From Myroides albus (lineage in GTDB: Bacteria; Bacteroidota; Bacteroidia; Flavobacteriales; Flavobacteriaceae), in NCBI RefSeq assembly GCF_009711045.1, contig NZ_WMJX01000004.1, forward strand, positions 1,259 to 65,258: a stretch of DNA of 64,000 bases, in the 5' to 3' direction. Under the pieces are notes generated by a model. The model searched no databases. It was not told where the DNA came from and saw only the letters and a list, made by a program, of their open reading frames with translations. A program made the translations under genes and the position numbers. Positions 47,572-55,808 of the stretch are shown piece after piece (the first letter of the stretch is position 1; each line of letters opens with the position of its first letter).

Positions 47572-48780
47572 TTAGTCAATTATTTTTTCTGTAAGTTTAT
47601 TAAATTTTATTAAATCGGATTCACTTGCCCCATATTTAGCTTTTCTAAATGCGTTGACAAAATTGACATAGGCTACAATATCCTTTCTATCCTTATTTGT
47701 CTTGATATGATAAGACTCTACAAATTTTTCATCTAATTTGGAAGTGTCTATCCAATATAGCCTTCTGATCTTTTCTAAGTTGTAGATAATACTCTTATTT
47801 ATGATATCGCTATAATCTTTATTTTGAATATACAGGTTAGATACTGTCTTAGTAAAATCTACTGTAGTATTGGTTAAGGGTACTATAATAGGTACTACTC
47901 GTTGCTTGCGTTTAGCTGTAAAGACGACAAAGACAATTAAGGTGGTTAGACAAAGGTACCACGCCCATCTAAGTTCTTTGTTTCTCAGTATAAAGCTCAG
48001 TATTGAATCATCATCACTAAAAGGTGAATCACTGTCCTTATCGGTAACAAAGTAAGTTATTCTATCCTCTGGTAGATAAGAAAGTACACCTTGAATGTAT
48101 AGGTGATTATTACTCTTTAACATATTGTAATTGGTAAAGATAGTTGAGTCAGTACCCAAAATAATTTTACCTTTTCCATAAGAGTACTCAATCAAATTAG
48201 GATGTTTTTGGCCGTCTAATAACGTTTTATATCCCAATACTTTTACTTTGTTTTTGACACTGTCACTTATTTTAAATACGTTGCTGTTATTGTTCTCAAA
48301 GGTAAAGCGTGAAGTATTAATATTCTTATTTGTTAACTCTAAGGTGTAATTGTCTTTCTTATATTGTCTTATTTCGGGTGATACAATGTGAATTTTTAAG
48401 GATTCAGCTAAACTTTCAGAGCCAAGCCTTTCAAATACTAAAGCTGTATTTCCTTTTTCAACGTAATCAAGGAGTTGATCCAATAAATAAACGTCAAAAT
48501 TAGTTTGATTTCGGATACTAATCAATGATGTTTTTACATTGGTGTCATAGCGTTCTTGAGATAAGAAAGTATAGGTTTTTGGACCTACGTGTTTTAATTT
48601 ATTCTTGGGAAATAAAAAGTCAATTTCTTTATTTAGAATATACATTCCGTATGGATTCTTATCCGTAACACTATAAGACTCCTCCCAGTTAATGGGTGGC
48701 TTTTGATTTTTTTTGAAGATTACAACCAGTCCAATAACTACGACAATTGCTATAATAAATTTTTTAGTAGCACTATTCAT
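47572..48780 (-). CDS. DUF4350-family membrane protein
   Basis: A 402-aa protein with an N-terminal transmembrane helix (FIIAIVVVIGLVVIF, about 8-22), a large extracytoplasmic domain (about 25-260) that resembles GATase1/ThuA-like DUF4350 folds (GNTALVFERLGS and EYSYGKGKIILGTDSTIF), a second transmembrane helix near 270-287 (WYLCLTTLIVFVVFTAKR) and a cytoplasmic tail of about 110 residues. It overlaps DUF4129 upstream by 8 bases. No catalytic residues are evident. DUF4350 regularly occurs in MoxR/DUF58 clusters. Confidence 0.75.
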   Translation of the reverse strand: MNSATKKFIIAIVVVIGLVVIFKKNQKPPINWEESYSVTDKNPYGMYILNKEIDFLFPKNKLKHVGPKTYTFLSQERYDTNVKTSLISIRNQTNFDVYLLDQLLDYVEKGNTALVFERLGSESLAESLKIHIVSPEIRQYKKDNYTLELTNKNINTSRFTFENNNSNVFKISDSVKNKVKVLGYKTLLDGQKHPNLIEYSYGKGKIILGTDSTIFTNYNMLKSNNHLYIQGVLSYLPEDRITYFVTDKDSDSPFSDDDSILSFILRNKELRWAWYLCLTTLIVFVVFTAKRKQRVVPIIVPLTNTTVDFTKTVSNLYIQNKDYSDIINKSIIYNLEKIRRLYWIDTSKLDEKFVESYHIKTNKDRKDIVAYVNFVNAFRKAKYGASESDLIKFNKLTEKIID

Positions 48781-49603
48781 TTTTACCTGGTTTTAATGTT
48801 AAGTCAAAAGCTGCTTTGGCTTTGTTGAATTCTTCTTCAGTGATAAGGTGTTCTCCATACCAAATGTGATTGTATAAATAAGACAAATATTGAAACTGTT
48901 CTTTAGTTTCGATATTCTTTATCTCCAGTAAGTAATCCGTATTTGTTTTGTCCACATGCCATTGAATGATGTTTTGTTCTTGTAAATGTTGTAGTAGCCA
49001 TAAATAATAAAAGCGAATACCAATTCTGTATTCCTTTCGCTGAATCATTTCTTTTATCAATGTAGGGAAATCAGCATTTTCAATATCATTCTCAGCATTT
49101 TGCAGTTTAAATTGCAAGTCCTTGCCTTTGCGTTTGAATCCCCAATAAATATCTTTTTGTATAAATGCTCTTATGACATAGTAAACAATAAGGAAAAATA
49201 CTAATATCGCCAATACTCTCATCCCTGTTACAAAGTTAGATACATCGTTATGAGTGATCGTTCTATTTCCAAAAATATTGTCGAAGAACTCATTTATTGC
49301 TTTTAATATTTTTTGTAAGAAATTGTCACGGACAACCAAGGATTCATCATATTGGAAATCCTTATCTTCTAAATATCTCTTTTTGTAGTCACTTCTAAAT
49401 TTCCTTAAAGTAAGAGCAGAATCCGTATCTACTGTTAGGGGTAGGTCGTATGTCCATGGTTTTGATTCTTTTTGGCCAATTACTCCATATGGTTTTTCTG
49501 CTATGGAATCAAGATAAGTTTCTACTTGCTGACTATAGCCATAGGGTATAGTTAGAATAAGACAACTAAAAAAGATATATATATTGATTAATTTACTATT
49601 CAT
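48773..49603 (-). CDS. DUF4129-family membrane protein
   Basis: A 276-aa protein. Signal peptide or N-terminal anchor (IYIFFSCLILTIPYGYSQQ), a short extracytoplasmic part, one transmembrane helix (LAILVFFLIVYYVIRAFI, about 131-148) and a cytoplasmic C-terminal domain with the DUF4129-like pattern YRIGIRFYYLWLLQHLQE (about 190-207) and FQYLSYLYNHIWYGEHLITE. DUF4129 is often fused to transglutaminase-like domains in other MoxR clusters; no transglutaminase domain is present here. It is coupled to DUF4350 by overlap (ATGAATAG). Confidence 0.75.
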   Translation of the reverse strand: MNSKLINIYIFFSCLILTIPYGYSQQVETYLDSIAEKPYGVIGQKESKPWTYDLPLTVDTDSALTLRKFRSDYKKRYLEDKDFQYDESLVVRDNFLQKILKAINEFFDNIFGNRTITHNDVSNFVTGMRVLAILVFFLIVYYVIRAFIQKDIYWGFKRKGKDLQFKLQNAENDIENADFPTLIKEMIQRKEYRIGIRFYYLWLLQHLQEQNIIQWHVDKTNTDYLLEIKNIETKEQFQYLSYLYNHIWYGEHLITEEEFNKAKAAFDLTLKPGKNE

Positions 49604-49709
49604 GTGCTGTGCTTTGCGTATTAGTCTATATGATTTTGTGTCTCACAAACAAGTTTAATTATGCTGCAGTGTTATCACACATTTCATTTTCAATCTTGTA
49701 ATAGTTAGG

Positions 49710-50678
49710 TTAGTGTAGAGGATTAAGTTTTCGATGTACTTTGTAAGGATAGATAAAAAAGTAATAAACAATTATTGCCAAGGTTCCGAAAATAATCAAG
49801 TAATTAATGATATCGGGCATCTCTTTGGCATATCTTGTTATATATCCTTCAATAAACCCGGCTGCAATAGTAAAGGGAATTGTCGCTATAAATATTTTGA
49901 ACCCAGCTTTAAAGCCGATTTTAAAAGAGTTCATTCTCGAAAATGTTTTTGGAAACAGTAAACTTCCACCAAAAATAAAACCTGCAAAAGCTTCGATAAC
50001 CATCGCTGTTATTTCCATCGCTCCATGTAACCAAATACCTCTGAAGCTATCCATAAAAGCATTGTGTTGTACAAATAGATATTGGAATGTTCCTAGCATG
50101 ATCGCATTTTGGAATAGAAAAAATAACGTTCCAATTCCGCCAAATACACCATAAACAAAAAAACGCAGTCCAACGTTAAGGTTATTTGCAGTTATACTAA
50201 TAAAACTCCCCCAATTACTTCCAGATTTATAAACCCCCATAACATCGCCACTCTCTATATTGTTAAGGGTCATATTTACATAACTATCACCTAAAATAGC
50301 TCTACTAAAGTTTAAATCATAATGCGCAGAAATCACTCCAATGGCCGTAATAATTAAAAAGGCTAAAACAGAGAATTTTAAGTAATTTCTGTATTGGTAT
50401 ATCGTTAATGGAACTTCTGTCTTAAAAAAATATGAAATTCTATTCTCTTCAATGCGTTTTAGTTTGTAAATTTTTTGATAAGTTTGTGCAGCTAAATTGT
50501 TTAGATATTGCGTAACTTTACTTTTAGGGTAAAAAGTCTGCGCGTATGATAAGTCATTCATTATCTGAATGTACATGTCCGCTAAGAAATCAGGTTTTTG
50601 AGTTTGATTTGAAAATATCGTTTTTTCAAAAGCTAACCATTGATCTTTATTTTGTTTTATAAAAGCAACTTCTCGCAT
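49710..50678 (-). CDS. SpoIIM-like multi-pass membrane protein
   Basis: A 322-aa protein of the stage II sporulation protein M family, which is widespread in non-sporulating bacteria. The cytoplasmic N-terminal part (about 1-100) precedes five or six transmembrane helices, for example FSVLAFLIITAIGVISAHYD, FVYGVFGGIGTLFFLFQNAI and YLIIFGTLAIIVYYFFIYP. The segment WLHGAMEITAMVIEAFAGFI (about 218-237) is the family hallmark. The organism shows no sporulation genes here. The protein heads the minus-strand MoxR cluster and is divergent from an RDD gene with only 24 bases between start codons. Confidence 0.85.
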   Translation of the reverse strand: MREVAFIKQNKDQWLAFEKTIFSNQTQKPDFLADMYIQIMNDLSYAQTFYPKSKVTQYLNNLAAQTYQKIYKLKRIEENRISYFFKTEVPLTIYQYRNYLKFSVLAFLIITAIGVISAHYDLNFSRAILGDSYVNMTLNNIESGDVMGVYKSGSNWGSFISITANNLNVGLRFFVYGVFGGIGTLFFLFQNAIMLGTFQYLFVQHNAFMDSFRGIWLHGAMEITAMVIEAFAGFIFGGSLLFPKTFSRMNSFKIGFKAGFKIFIATIPFTIAAGFIEGYITRYAKEMPDIINYLIIFGTLAIIVYYFFIYPYKVHRKLNPLH

Positions 50679-50702
50679 GAAGTGAAAATGTTTTGAAATA
50701 TT

Positions 50703-51437
50703 ATGGCTAATTTAACAATAAATACAACACAACATATACAATTAGAGTTTAAAAGTGCTCAAGTTGGTAGCCGAGTGATGGCTTTTTTTTTAGATACTTT
50801 GTTTAAAGTGTGCTATATTGTTCTAATCATAAAGTTATTCGATGGTTTTTATTTGTTTGAGAATGTAATGGATAGTTGGTCACAGATGGCAATAATTATT
50901 GTGTTATATGCTCCTGTAATTTTTTATACGTTATTTTTTGAAATTGTGCTACAAGGGTTTACTCCTGGTAAAAAGATAGCCAAAATACGTGTGATTAAAA
51001 TAGATGGTTATCAAGCCACAATTATGGATTATGCTATTCGATGGATTATGAACCTGGTTGATATTTACAGTTTTAGTGCATTGATTGGTCTTGTTTCAAT
51101 GTCTTTTTCAAAGAAAAACCAAAGGTTAGGGGATATGTTAGCAGGTACTGCCGTTATAATTTATAAGGAAAGAACGGATTTCTCAGCTACGATCTTTCAA
51201 GAAGTTGAGGATACTTACGTTCCTGTCTATAATCAAGTTTTGAATCTCTCAGACAATGATTTGCGCATTATCAAAGATACTTACCTTTTGTATAAGAAAA
51301 ACAGAGATTCTCGATTGCTTCGCAAATTAGTCAATAAAGTAACAGAGGTTATGTCTGTCGATGTTAAGCACTACAGTAATCAAGAATTTATTGAAGTAGT
51401 ACTGAAAGACTACAATTATTTAACTGCAAGAATTTAA
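50703..51437 (+). CDS. RDD-family membrane protein
   Basis: A 244-aa protein. The RDD domain covers about residues 15-155: QVGSRVMAFFLDTLFKVCYI carries the first Arg and Asp, and TPGKKIAKIRVIKIDG the conserved loop. Three or four hydrophobic helices are visible. The C-terminal ~90 residues are soluble. RDD proteins are poorly characterised; some have been linked to ion exchange. RDD next to SpoIIM, DUF4129, DUF4350, MoxR and DUF58 is a recurring gene set. It is followed by a TRIC/UPF0126 gene after 15 bases on the same strand. Confidence 0.85.
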   Translation: MANLTINTTQHIQLEFKSAQVGSRVMAFFLDTLFKVCYIVLIIKLFDGFYLFENVMDSWSQMAIIIVLYAPVIFYTLFFEIVLQGFTPGKKIAKIRVIKIDGYQATIMDYAIRWIMNLVDIYSFSALIGLVSMSFSKKNQRLGDMLAGTAVIIYKERTDFSATIFQEVEDTYVPVYNQVLNLSDNDLRIIKDTYLLYKKNRDSRLLRKLVNKVTEVMSVDVKHYSNQEFIEVVLKDYNYLTARI

Positions 51438-51452
51438 TTTTTTATTCATTTA

Positions 51453-52061
51453 ATGTTTAGTTTTTTCGAGATTTTAGACTTGCTCGGAACCTTAGCGTTT
51501 GCTATTTCCGGCGCATTGGCTGGTCGTGAACGTAGGTTAGATCTTTTTGGAATGACCATATTGGCATTTGCAACAGCCATAGGAGGCGGAACCATTCGGG
51601 ATATGATGATTGGGTTTACTCCTGTGATGTGGTTGACTAACTTGAGTTATTTCTACGTTACACTTATTGGGGTTGCCATGGCTATTGTATTTTACAAGAA
51701 ATTCAATGTGCTTCGCTATTCGCTATTTTTATTTGACACTATTGGTATAGCTGTCTTTACTCTTATTGGTATCGAAAAGGGAATGAGGATTGGGCTACAC
51801 CCCGTTATCTGCGTTACTTTAGGGACAATTACCGCTTGTTTCGGTGGGGTAATTAGGGATATCTTAGCCAATAAGATTCCAATTATCTTTAGAAAAGAAA
51901 TATATGCAACTGCTTGTATTTTAGGTGGGGGGATGTATTACTTTTTACATTATTTTCAATTGCAGAAGGATGTGATTTACATTGCTACGGCTGGTACAAT
52001 CATGATTATTCGTGCGCTATCAGTTAAGTATAAATGGAGTTTGCCATTTGCTCATGACTAA
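51453..52061 (+). CDS. TRIC/UPF0126-family cation channel-like protein
   Basis: A 202-aa membrane protein with an internal duplication of three-helix units. Each has the glycine/arginine motif: AIGGGTIRDMMIG (about 47-59) and ACFGGVIRDILAN (about 130-142). This is the YicG/UPF0126 family, whose fold is that of trimeric intracellular cation (TRIC) channels. Ion selectivity is unknown; potassium is plausible. It shares a transcription unit with the RDD gene and ends at a strong terminator. Confidence 0.9.
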   Translation: MFSFFEILDLLGTLAFAISGALAGRERRLDLFGMTILAFATAIGGGTIRDMMIGFTPVMWLTNLSYFYVTLIGVAMAIVFYKKFNVLRYSLFLFDTIGIAVFTLIGIEKGMRIGLHPVICVTLGTITACFGGVIRDILANKIPIIFRKEIYATACILGGGMYYFLHYFQLQKDVIYIATAGTIMIIRALSVKYKWSLPFAHD

Positions 52062-52085
52062 AGCAATGCATCGTTGAAGAAATAT

Positions 52086-52126
52086 ATAGCCCAATCCCTT
52101 AACCAAAGGATTGGGCTATTTTTTTG
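52086..52126 (+). terminator. Terminator of the RDD-TRIC unit
   Basis: Twelve-base-pair stem ATAGCCCAATCC/GGATTGGGCTAT, then T7, 24 bases after the stop. Confidence 0.92.
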
Positions 52127-52590
52127 CATATTGTTAGTAGGCAATGGCAAAACAGGGAAGTTTGTTGTTAAGTTAGAAAAGGAGTGTTGTCAATCTTTAC
52201 GGTGTGTCTTGTTGTCAATTTTCTATCCTAAATACTTAATTGGGGCATTCTTGTAGTAGATGTCGTCTGATATGCCGGTGTGTAACTTTTACATTATTCC
52301 CTTTTAAAGGAACAAAAAGTAGATTTAAGGAGTGACTTTGTGATGATGTAAAATAAGCGTATTAAGAGTATCAATGAACTTAGTATACACAATAGTTAAA
52401 TCGTGAATTGCTTTAATGAAATGCTCGTATTGTTGTGGAACCTTTTACTGTTAAAGTTAATCCGCATTGAAGTAATGGGATTTAAGGAAGCTATTTTGTA
52501 AGTTGAACATTACTTTAGGCTTGATCTTTACTCTGTGTAGGTAACCTGATATTTGTAAGGGCCTTACTAAGTATTTATGTTTTAACAATA

Positions 52591-52626
52591 AAAAAGCGAA
52601 GAATGTAAAGACAAACTTCGCTTTTT
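52591..52626. terminator. Unassigned bidirectional terminator-like hairpin
   Basis: Stem AAAAAGCGAAG/CTTCGCTTTTT (52591-52601 with 52616-52626) with a 14-base loop. It lies about 470 bases past the TRIC terminator and 110 bases beyond the minus-strand operon terminator, so it belongs to no identified gene. Confidence 0.65.
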
Positions 52627-52702
52627 ACTTTAGAATAATGGGGGTATTCTAAACAGTATAAATATTAAATTGTTATGAAAAAGTTTCAAATCAAAAATCA
52701 AA

Positions 52703-52738
52703 AAAAGCTAGTTACAGAAAGGGTCCATAACTAGCCTT
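52703..52738 (-). terminator. Terminator of the DUF2520-kdsC-maf-MscS unit
   Basis: Stem GCTAGTTA/TAACTAGC with T7 on the minus strand, about 60 bases past the stop at 52799. Confidence 0.75.
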
Positions 52739-52798
52739 AACCACTACCATTTGACTATTAAAACCGTTTAGCTTAAAAACAATTTCTATGCCAATATT

Positions 52799-53326
52799 TT
52801 ATATTGTAGGAAAATTTTCTTCAGATTCTTCTTTTGAAACAATGACAATCCCTTTCTGTAGCAGTAAACTGTTGGGATAAGAGATCTTTTCGTTTTCTTT
52901 GGAAATTATTATTGTACAGAATGCTTTTATATCTGTAATAGTTCCTTCAATTGGAAAATCTTTATCTTGTATTCGTATTACATCTCCAATTCTAAATGGA
53001 AATGAAAAGAATAAGAGTATTCCTGCTGTTATATTACTTAGCAAAGACCATTGAGCAAACATCGCTACACCTATTACTGTAAATACCGATGTCAGTGTAA
53101 GCATAAAGTTTTCGGGCTGTACTCCCCAAATGGTTAAGATTAGTATCAGAAACAAAACCAATAAGAGTGTATTGAATAATCTTATGACCAAAATAACTCT
53201 GTTGTCTTTACGCTTCTCTTTGTTAGAAAAGGAGCGTATGATATACGATACTAATTTTCGACAAGGAAAATAAAGTATAATGATTATTGCTGTAATAACT
53301 ATTTTCGGATAATAAATGTGTAGCAT
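52799..53326 (-). CDS. Short MscS-like mechanosensitive channel protein
   Basis: A 175-aa membrane protein. Two or three helices (IVITAIIIILYFPCRKLV and FNTLLLVLFLILILTIW) are followed by the pore/beta-domain signature of MscS: FTVIGVAMFAQWSLLSNITA (about 86-105), FFSFPFRIGDVIRIQDKDF (about 111-129) and a short beta domain ending YPNSLLLQKGIVIV. The large C-terminal cage domain of E. coli MscS (286 aa) is missing. This looks natural, since the reading frame is intact and short forms exist in Bacteroidota. It starts 1 base after the maf stop. Confidence 0.85.
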   Translation of the reverse strand: MLHIYYPKIVITAIIIILYFPCRKLVSYIIRSFSNKEKRKDNRVILVIRLFNTLLLVLFLILILTIWGVQPENFMLTLTSVFTVIGVAMFAQWSLLSNITAGILLFFSFPFRIGDVIRIQDKDFPIEGTITDIKAFCTIIISKENEKISYPNSLLLQKGIVIVSKEESEENFPTI

Positions 53327-53327
53327 A

Positions 53328-53915
53328 TTATTCTTTTATAAAAGCGATCAATTCTTGTACTAATTCTGTTGTAGGTAATCCTACGATATTGGTATATGAA
53401 CCGTCAATTTTAGAGATTCCTATAAGCCCAATCCACTCCTGAATACCATAAGCGCCAGCTTTGTCATAGGGTTTGTATGTATCTATATAAAAGTAGATAG
53501 CCTCATCAGACAATTCGATAAAATCAACTTTAGTAATACAATTAAATATCTTGATTTTGTTCTTGCTTCTTAGACACACAGATGTTATTACTTCGTGTTG
53601 TTTACCAGACATCCCCTTTATCATGGTGTAGGCCTCTTGACGATCTACAGGCTTTCCTAAAGAGGTATGATTATTCCAAACCGTGGTATCACTGGTAATG
53701 ATTATTTCATTGTGAGCCAATAGTGGAATCGCTTGAGATTTTGCATTAGCGATAAAGTCCGTAATAGCTTCCCTTTGCAGTGTACTTGGATACGTTTCAT
53801 CAATATCCGATGCTCTTACCGTAAAAGGAATTTGCAAGTCTTGCATATATTGTTTTCGCCTTGGTGAGTTTGAACCAAGTACAATATTGTAATCTTTAAA
53901 TATTTGTGATAACAT
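53328..53915 (-). CDS. maf: Maf-family nucleotide pyrophosphatase
   Basis: A 195-aa cytosolic house-cleaning enzyme that hydrolyses non-canonical or pyrimidine nucleoside triphosphates. Motifs: LGSNSPRRKQYMQDLQ (about 13-28), the Glu in DIDETYPS (about 41), SDTTVWNNHTSLGKPVDR (about 76-93) with Asp and Lys, and YDKAGAYGIQEW (about 152-163). Length and motifs are complete. It lies between kdsC (13 bases) and the MscS-like gene (1 base) in a tight minus-strand operon. Confidence 0.93.
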   Translation of the reverse strand: MLSQIFKDYNIVLGSNSPRRKQYMQDLQIPFTVRASDIDETYPSTLQREAITDFIANAKSQAIPLLAHNEIIITSDTTVWNNHTSLGKPVDRQEAYTMIKGMSGKQHEVITSVCLRSKNKIKIFNCITKVDFIELSDEAIYFYIDTYKPYDKAGAYGIQEWIGLIGISKIDGSYTNIVGLPTTELVQELIAFIKE

Positions 53916-53928
53916 TCGCGTGAATTAA

Positions 53929-54456
53929 TTAATCGTATTTAGCATCAAAGTGCTGAAACCATTTTTGTTGTGTTTTCATCACTTGTTCAATGACTTCTCT
54001 TACAGCGCCTTTTCCTCCATTGACATGCGAAATGTATTTAGCTACACTTTTTACCTCTGGTACTGCATCTTGTGGGCAAGTAGGTAGAGCCGCTTTTTGC
54101 ATAACGTGGTAGTCTGGTATGTCATCACCCATATACATTACGTTTTCAGCGTTAAGGTTGTATTTAGCAAGAAGTTGATCGAATACTTCAACTTTATTAG
54201 ATACACTCATGTGTATGTCTTTAACTCCTAAGTTTTGCAATCTAATGCGCACACCTTCGTTATTTCCTCCTGAGATGATAAATACGTTATAACCGTGTTC
54301 GATTGCTGCTTTGATTGCATACCCATCTCGGATACTCATCACTCTAAGTAAGTTGCCATCTTGTGCTACGTGTACTGAACCATCTGTAAGTACACCATCT
54401 ACGTCTAAAATAAACGTAGTGATGTCATTCATTATTTCTTTGAAGTGTTTTGACAT
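53929..54456 (-). CDS. kdsC: KDO-8-phosphate phosphatase (KdsC-type HAD)
   Basis: A 175-aa C0-type haloacid dehalogenase without cap domain, forming tetramers in the family. It removes phosphate from 3-deoxy-D-manno-octulosonate 8-phosphate for lipopolysaccharide synthesis. Motifs: ILDVDGVLTDGSVH (about 17-30), IISGGNNEGVRIRLQNLGV (about 60-78), and YMGDDIPDYHVM (about 108-119). The start codon overlaps the stop of the DUF2520 gene by one base (TAATG), showing translational coupling. Confidence 0.93.
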   Translation of the reverse strand: MSKHFKEIMNDITTFILDVDGVLTDGSVHVAQDGNLLRVMSIRDGYAIKAAIEHGYNVFIISGGNNEGVRIRLQNLGVKDIHMSVSNKVEVFDQLLAKYNLNAENVMYMGDDIPDYHVMQKAALPTCPQDAVPEVKSVAKYISHVNGGKGAVREVIEQVMKTQQKWFQHFDAKYD

Positions 54457-55205
54457 TATCTATTTAGTATTGAATTAGTTATTAATTGATAAATTTCTTT
54501 TTCGTTTGTTCCTTCAAGCATTTGAAGATGACTGTCAATCGTGCCTATATCCTTTCTTGCTGCAGGTCCTGTTTGTGCTTCTTTTGGAGAAAGTACTTGT
54601 AGTTTCTCAGCAGTTTCCGCTATTAGTGGCTTGAGAATGTCAAAGGGAACGCTGTTTTTCTTACAGATGTCTTCAGCCAAAGTACATAGGTGATTAGTAA
54701 AGTTGTTTACAAATACTGCCGCTAAATGAATTACTTTTCTTTGTTCAGAGCTAATCTTGTATACTTTTTCAGAGAAACAAATGGCAATTTTATCCAGTAG
54801 TTTGAAGTCAGTAGGTTTAGCCGCTTCTAAACAAAAAGGCATTTTGGAAAAGTCAACTTCTTTGTCATACGAAAAGGTTTGCAACATATAAAGTACTCCT
54901 TTGCGGTTTGTTTTCTGTATAATATCCATTGACTGTGTACCTGAAGTATGAACTACAAAGGCATTGTCAAAAGGAATGGCATTGGACACTTCTGCAATAG
55001 CATCATCGCTGACTGCAATGATAAAAATATCTGCAGGCTTTAGCAAATTGATGTCTGTTATTATTTGATTCTCAGAAACTAAGTCGTTAACTTTGTTTTT
55101 GCTTCGTGCATACACTTGTTGCAGTGTTAGGTTGTCTTGTTCTAAGATATTTAGAATAAGATGATGAGCTACTTTACCAGCTCCTAAGATTGAAATTGTA
55201 ATCAT
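54456..55205 (-). CDS. Rossmann-fold DUF2520 protein
   Basis: A 249-aa protein with an N-terminal NAD(P)-binding Rossmann domain (SILGAGKVAHHLILNILEQ, residues 4-22; DIFIIAVSDDAIAEV about 60-74) and a C-terminal helical DUF2520 domain (about 125-249; AVFVNNFTNHLCTLAEDICK). The fold resembles pyrroline-5-carboxylate reductase/ketopantoate reductase relatives. The substrate is unknown. It is first in the operon with kdsC, maf and the MscS-like gene; the pairing of DUF2520 with kdsC recurs in Bacteroidota. Confidence 0.85.
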   Translation of the reverse strand: MITISILGAGKVAHHLILNILEQDNLTLQQVYARSKNKVNDLVSENQIITDINLLKPADIFIIAVSDDAIAEVSNAIPFDNAFVVHTSGTQSMDIIQKTNRKGVLYMLQTFSYDKEVDFSKMPFCLEAAKPTDFKLLDKIAICFSEKVYKISSEQRKVIHLAAVFVNNFTNHLCTLAEDICKKNSVPFDILKPLIAETAEKLQVLSPKEAQTGPAARKDIGTIDSHLQMLEGTNEKEIYQLITNSILNR

Positions 55206-55268
55206 AATAAGTACTTAGCAAACAGTTTTTTCAATTGGAACAATTTTTGTAAAATTAAGCAATTTAAG

Positions 55269-55658
55269 ATGAAAAAGGATATAGAAACTTTAGAAGATAT
55301 CAAGATACTTGTCGATACCTTTTATGGACGAGTACAAGAAAATGAAATGATAGGGCCTATTTTTAATAGTAAGTTAGAAGGGAAATGGCCAGAGCACTTA
55401 GAGAAAATGTACAGCTTTTGGCAGACTATTTTATTAGAGGAATACACTTATAGAGGTAAGCCTTTTCCTCCTCACGCACAGTTACCAGTGAATACTGAGC
55501 ATTTCGAAACTTGGAAAGTAATCTTTAATGGTACAGTTGATGAGCTATATGAAGGTAAGATTGCCGATGAGGCGAAGTGGAGAGCGGAGAAAATGGCAGC
55601 GATGTTTTTAAGTAAGATTGAGTACTTTAGAGAATTTGGTGGTAAGCCATTGATGTAA
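55269..55658 (+). CDS. Group III truncated haemoglobin
   Basis: A 129-aa single-domain globin, the usual length of group III truncated haemoglobins. Visible landmarks are VDTFYGRVQENEMIGPIFNS (helix B/C), WPEHLEKMYSFWQTILL (helix E with Trp), the proximal His in PVNTEHFETWKVIF (about residue 79) and KWRAEKMAAMFLSKI (helix H). It binds haem and probably oxygen or nitric oxide. It stands alone, divergent from the DUF2520 operon. Confidence 0.9.
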   Translation: MKKDIETLEDIKILVDTFYGRVQENEMIGPIFNSKLEGKWPEHLEKMYSFWQTILLEEYTYRGKPFPPHAQLPVNTEHFETWKVIFNGTVDELYEGKIADEAKWRAEKMAAMFLSKIEYFREFGGKPLM

Positions 55659-55781
55659 AGAATTTTTGTGGGGTAAAGTATTTCAATTTATCCTGTGTTT
55701 GTCAAAATACAGAAAAGTGAGTTAGTAAAACCCTTGAGCTTTTTTGGCAAAAAAAATAGTTAATCAAACGTTTATAAAAGA

Positions 55782-55808
55782 AAAAAGGAAGATTAATCTT
55801 CCTTTTTT
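55782..55808 (-). terminator. Terminator overlapping the end of the thioredoxin-fold lipoprotein gene
   Basis: Palindrome AAGGAAGATTAATCTTCCTT flanked by A and T runs. The TAA stop at 55793-55795 forms part of the loop. Confidence 0.85.

Larger units (their letters stand above)
52127..52798. other. Gene-less spacer with two further hairpins
   Basis: About 670 bases without a credible gene. It holds an unassigned hairpin at 52591-52626 and the terminator of the minus-strand operon at 52703-52738. No promoter with both elements was found, only a near-match GATATTTG near 52550. Confidence 0.5.

Noticed and set aside
49710-50678. Evidence for sporulation from the SpoIIM-like gene
   Set aside because: SpoIIM-family proteins are common in non-sporulating bacteria, and no other sporulation gene is present.
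52074-52256. 60-codon frame after the TRIC gene
   Set aside because: Its first third is the terminator hairpin of the TRIC unit; no promoter or domain.
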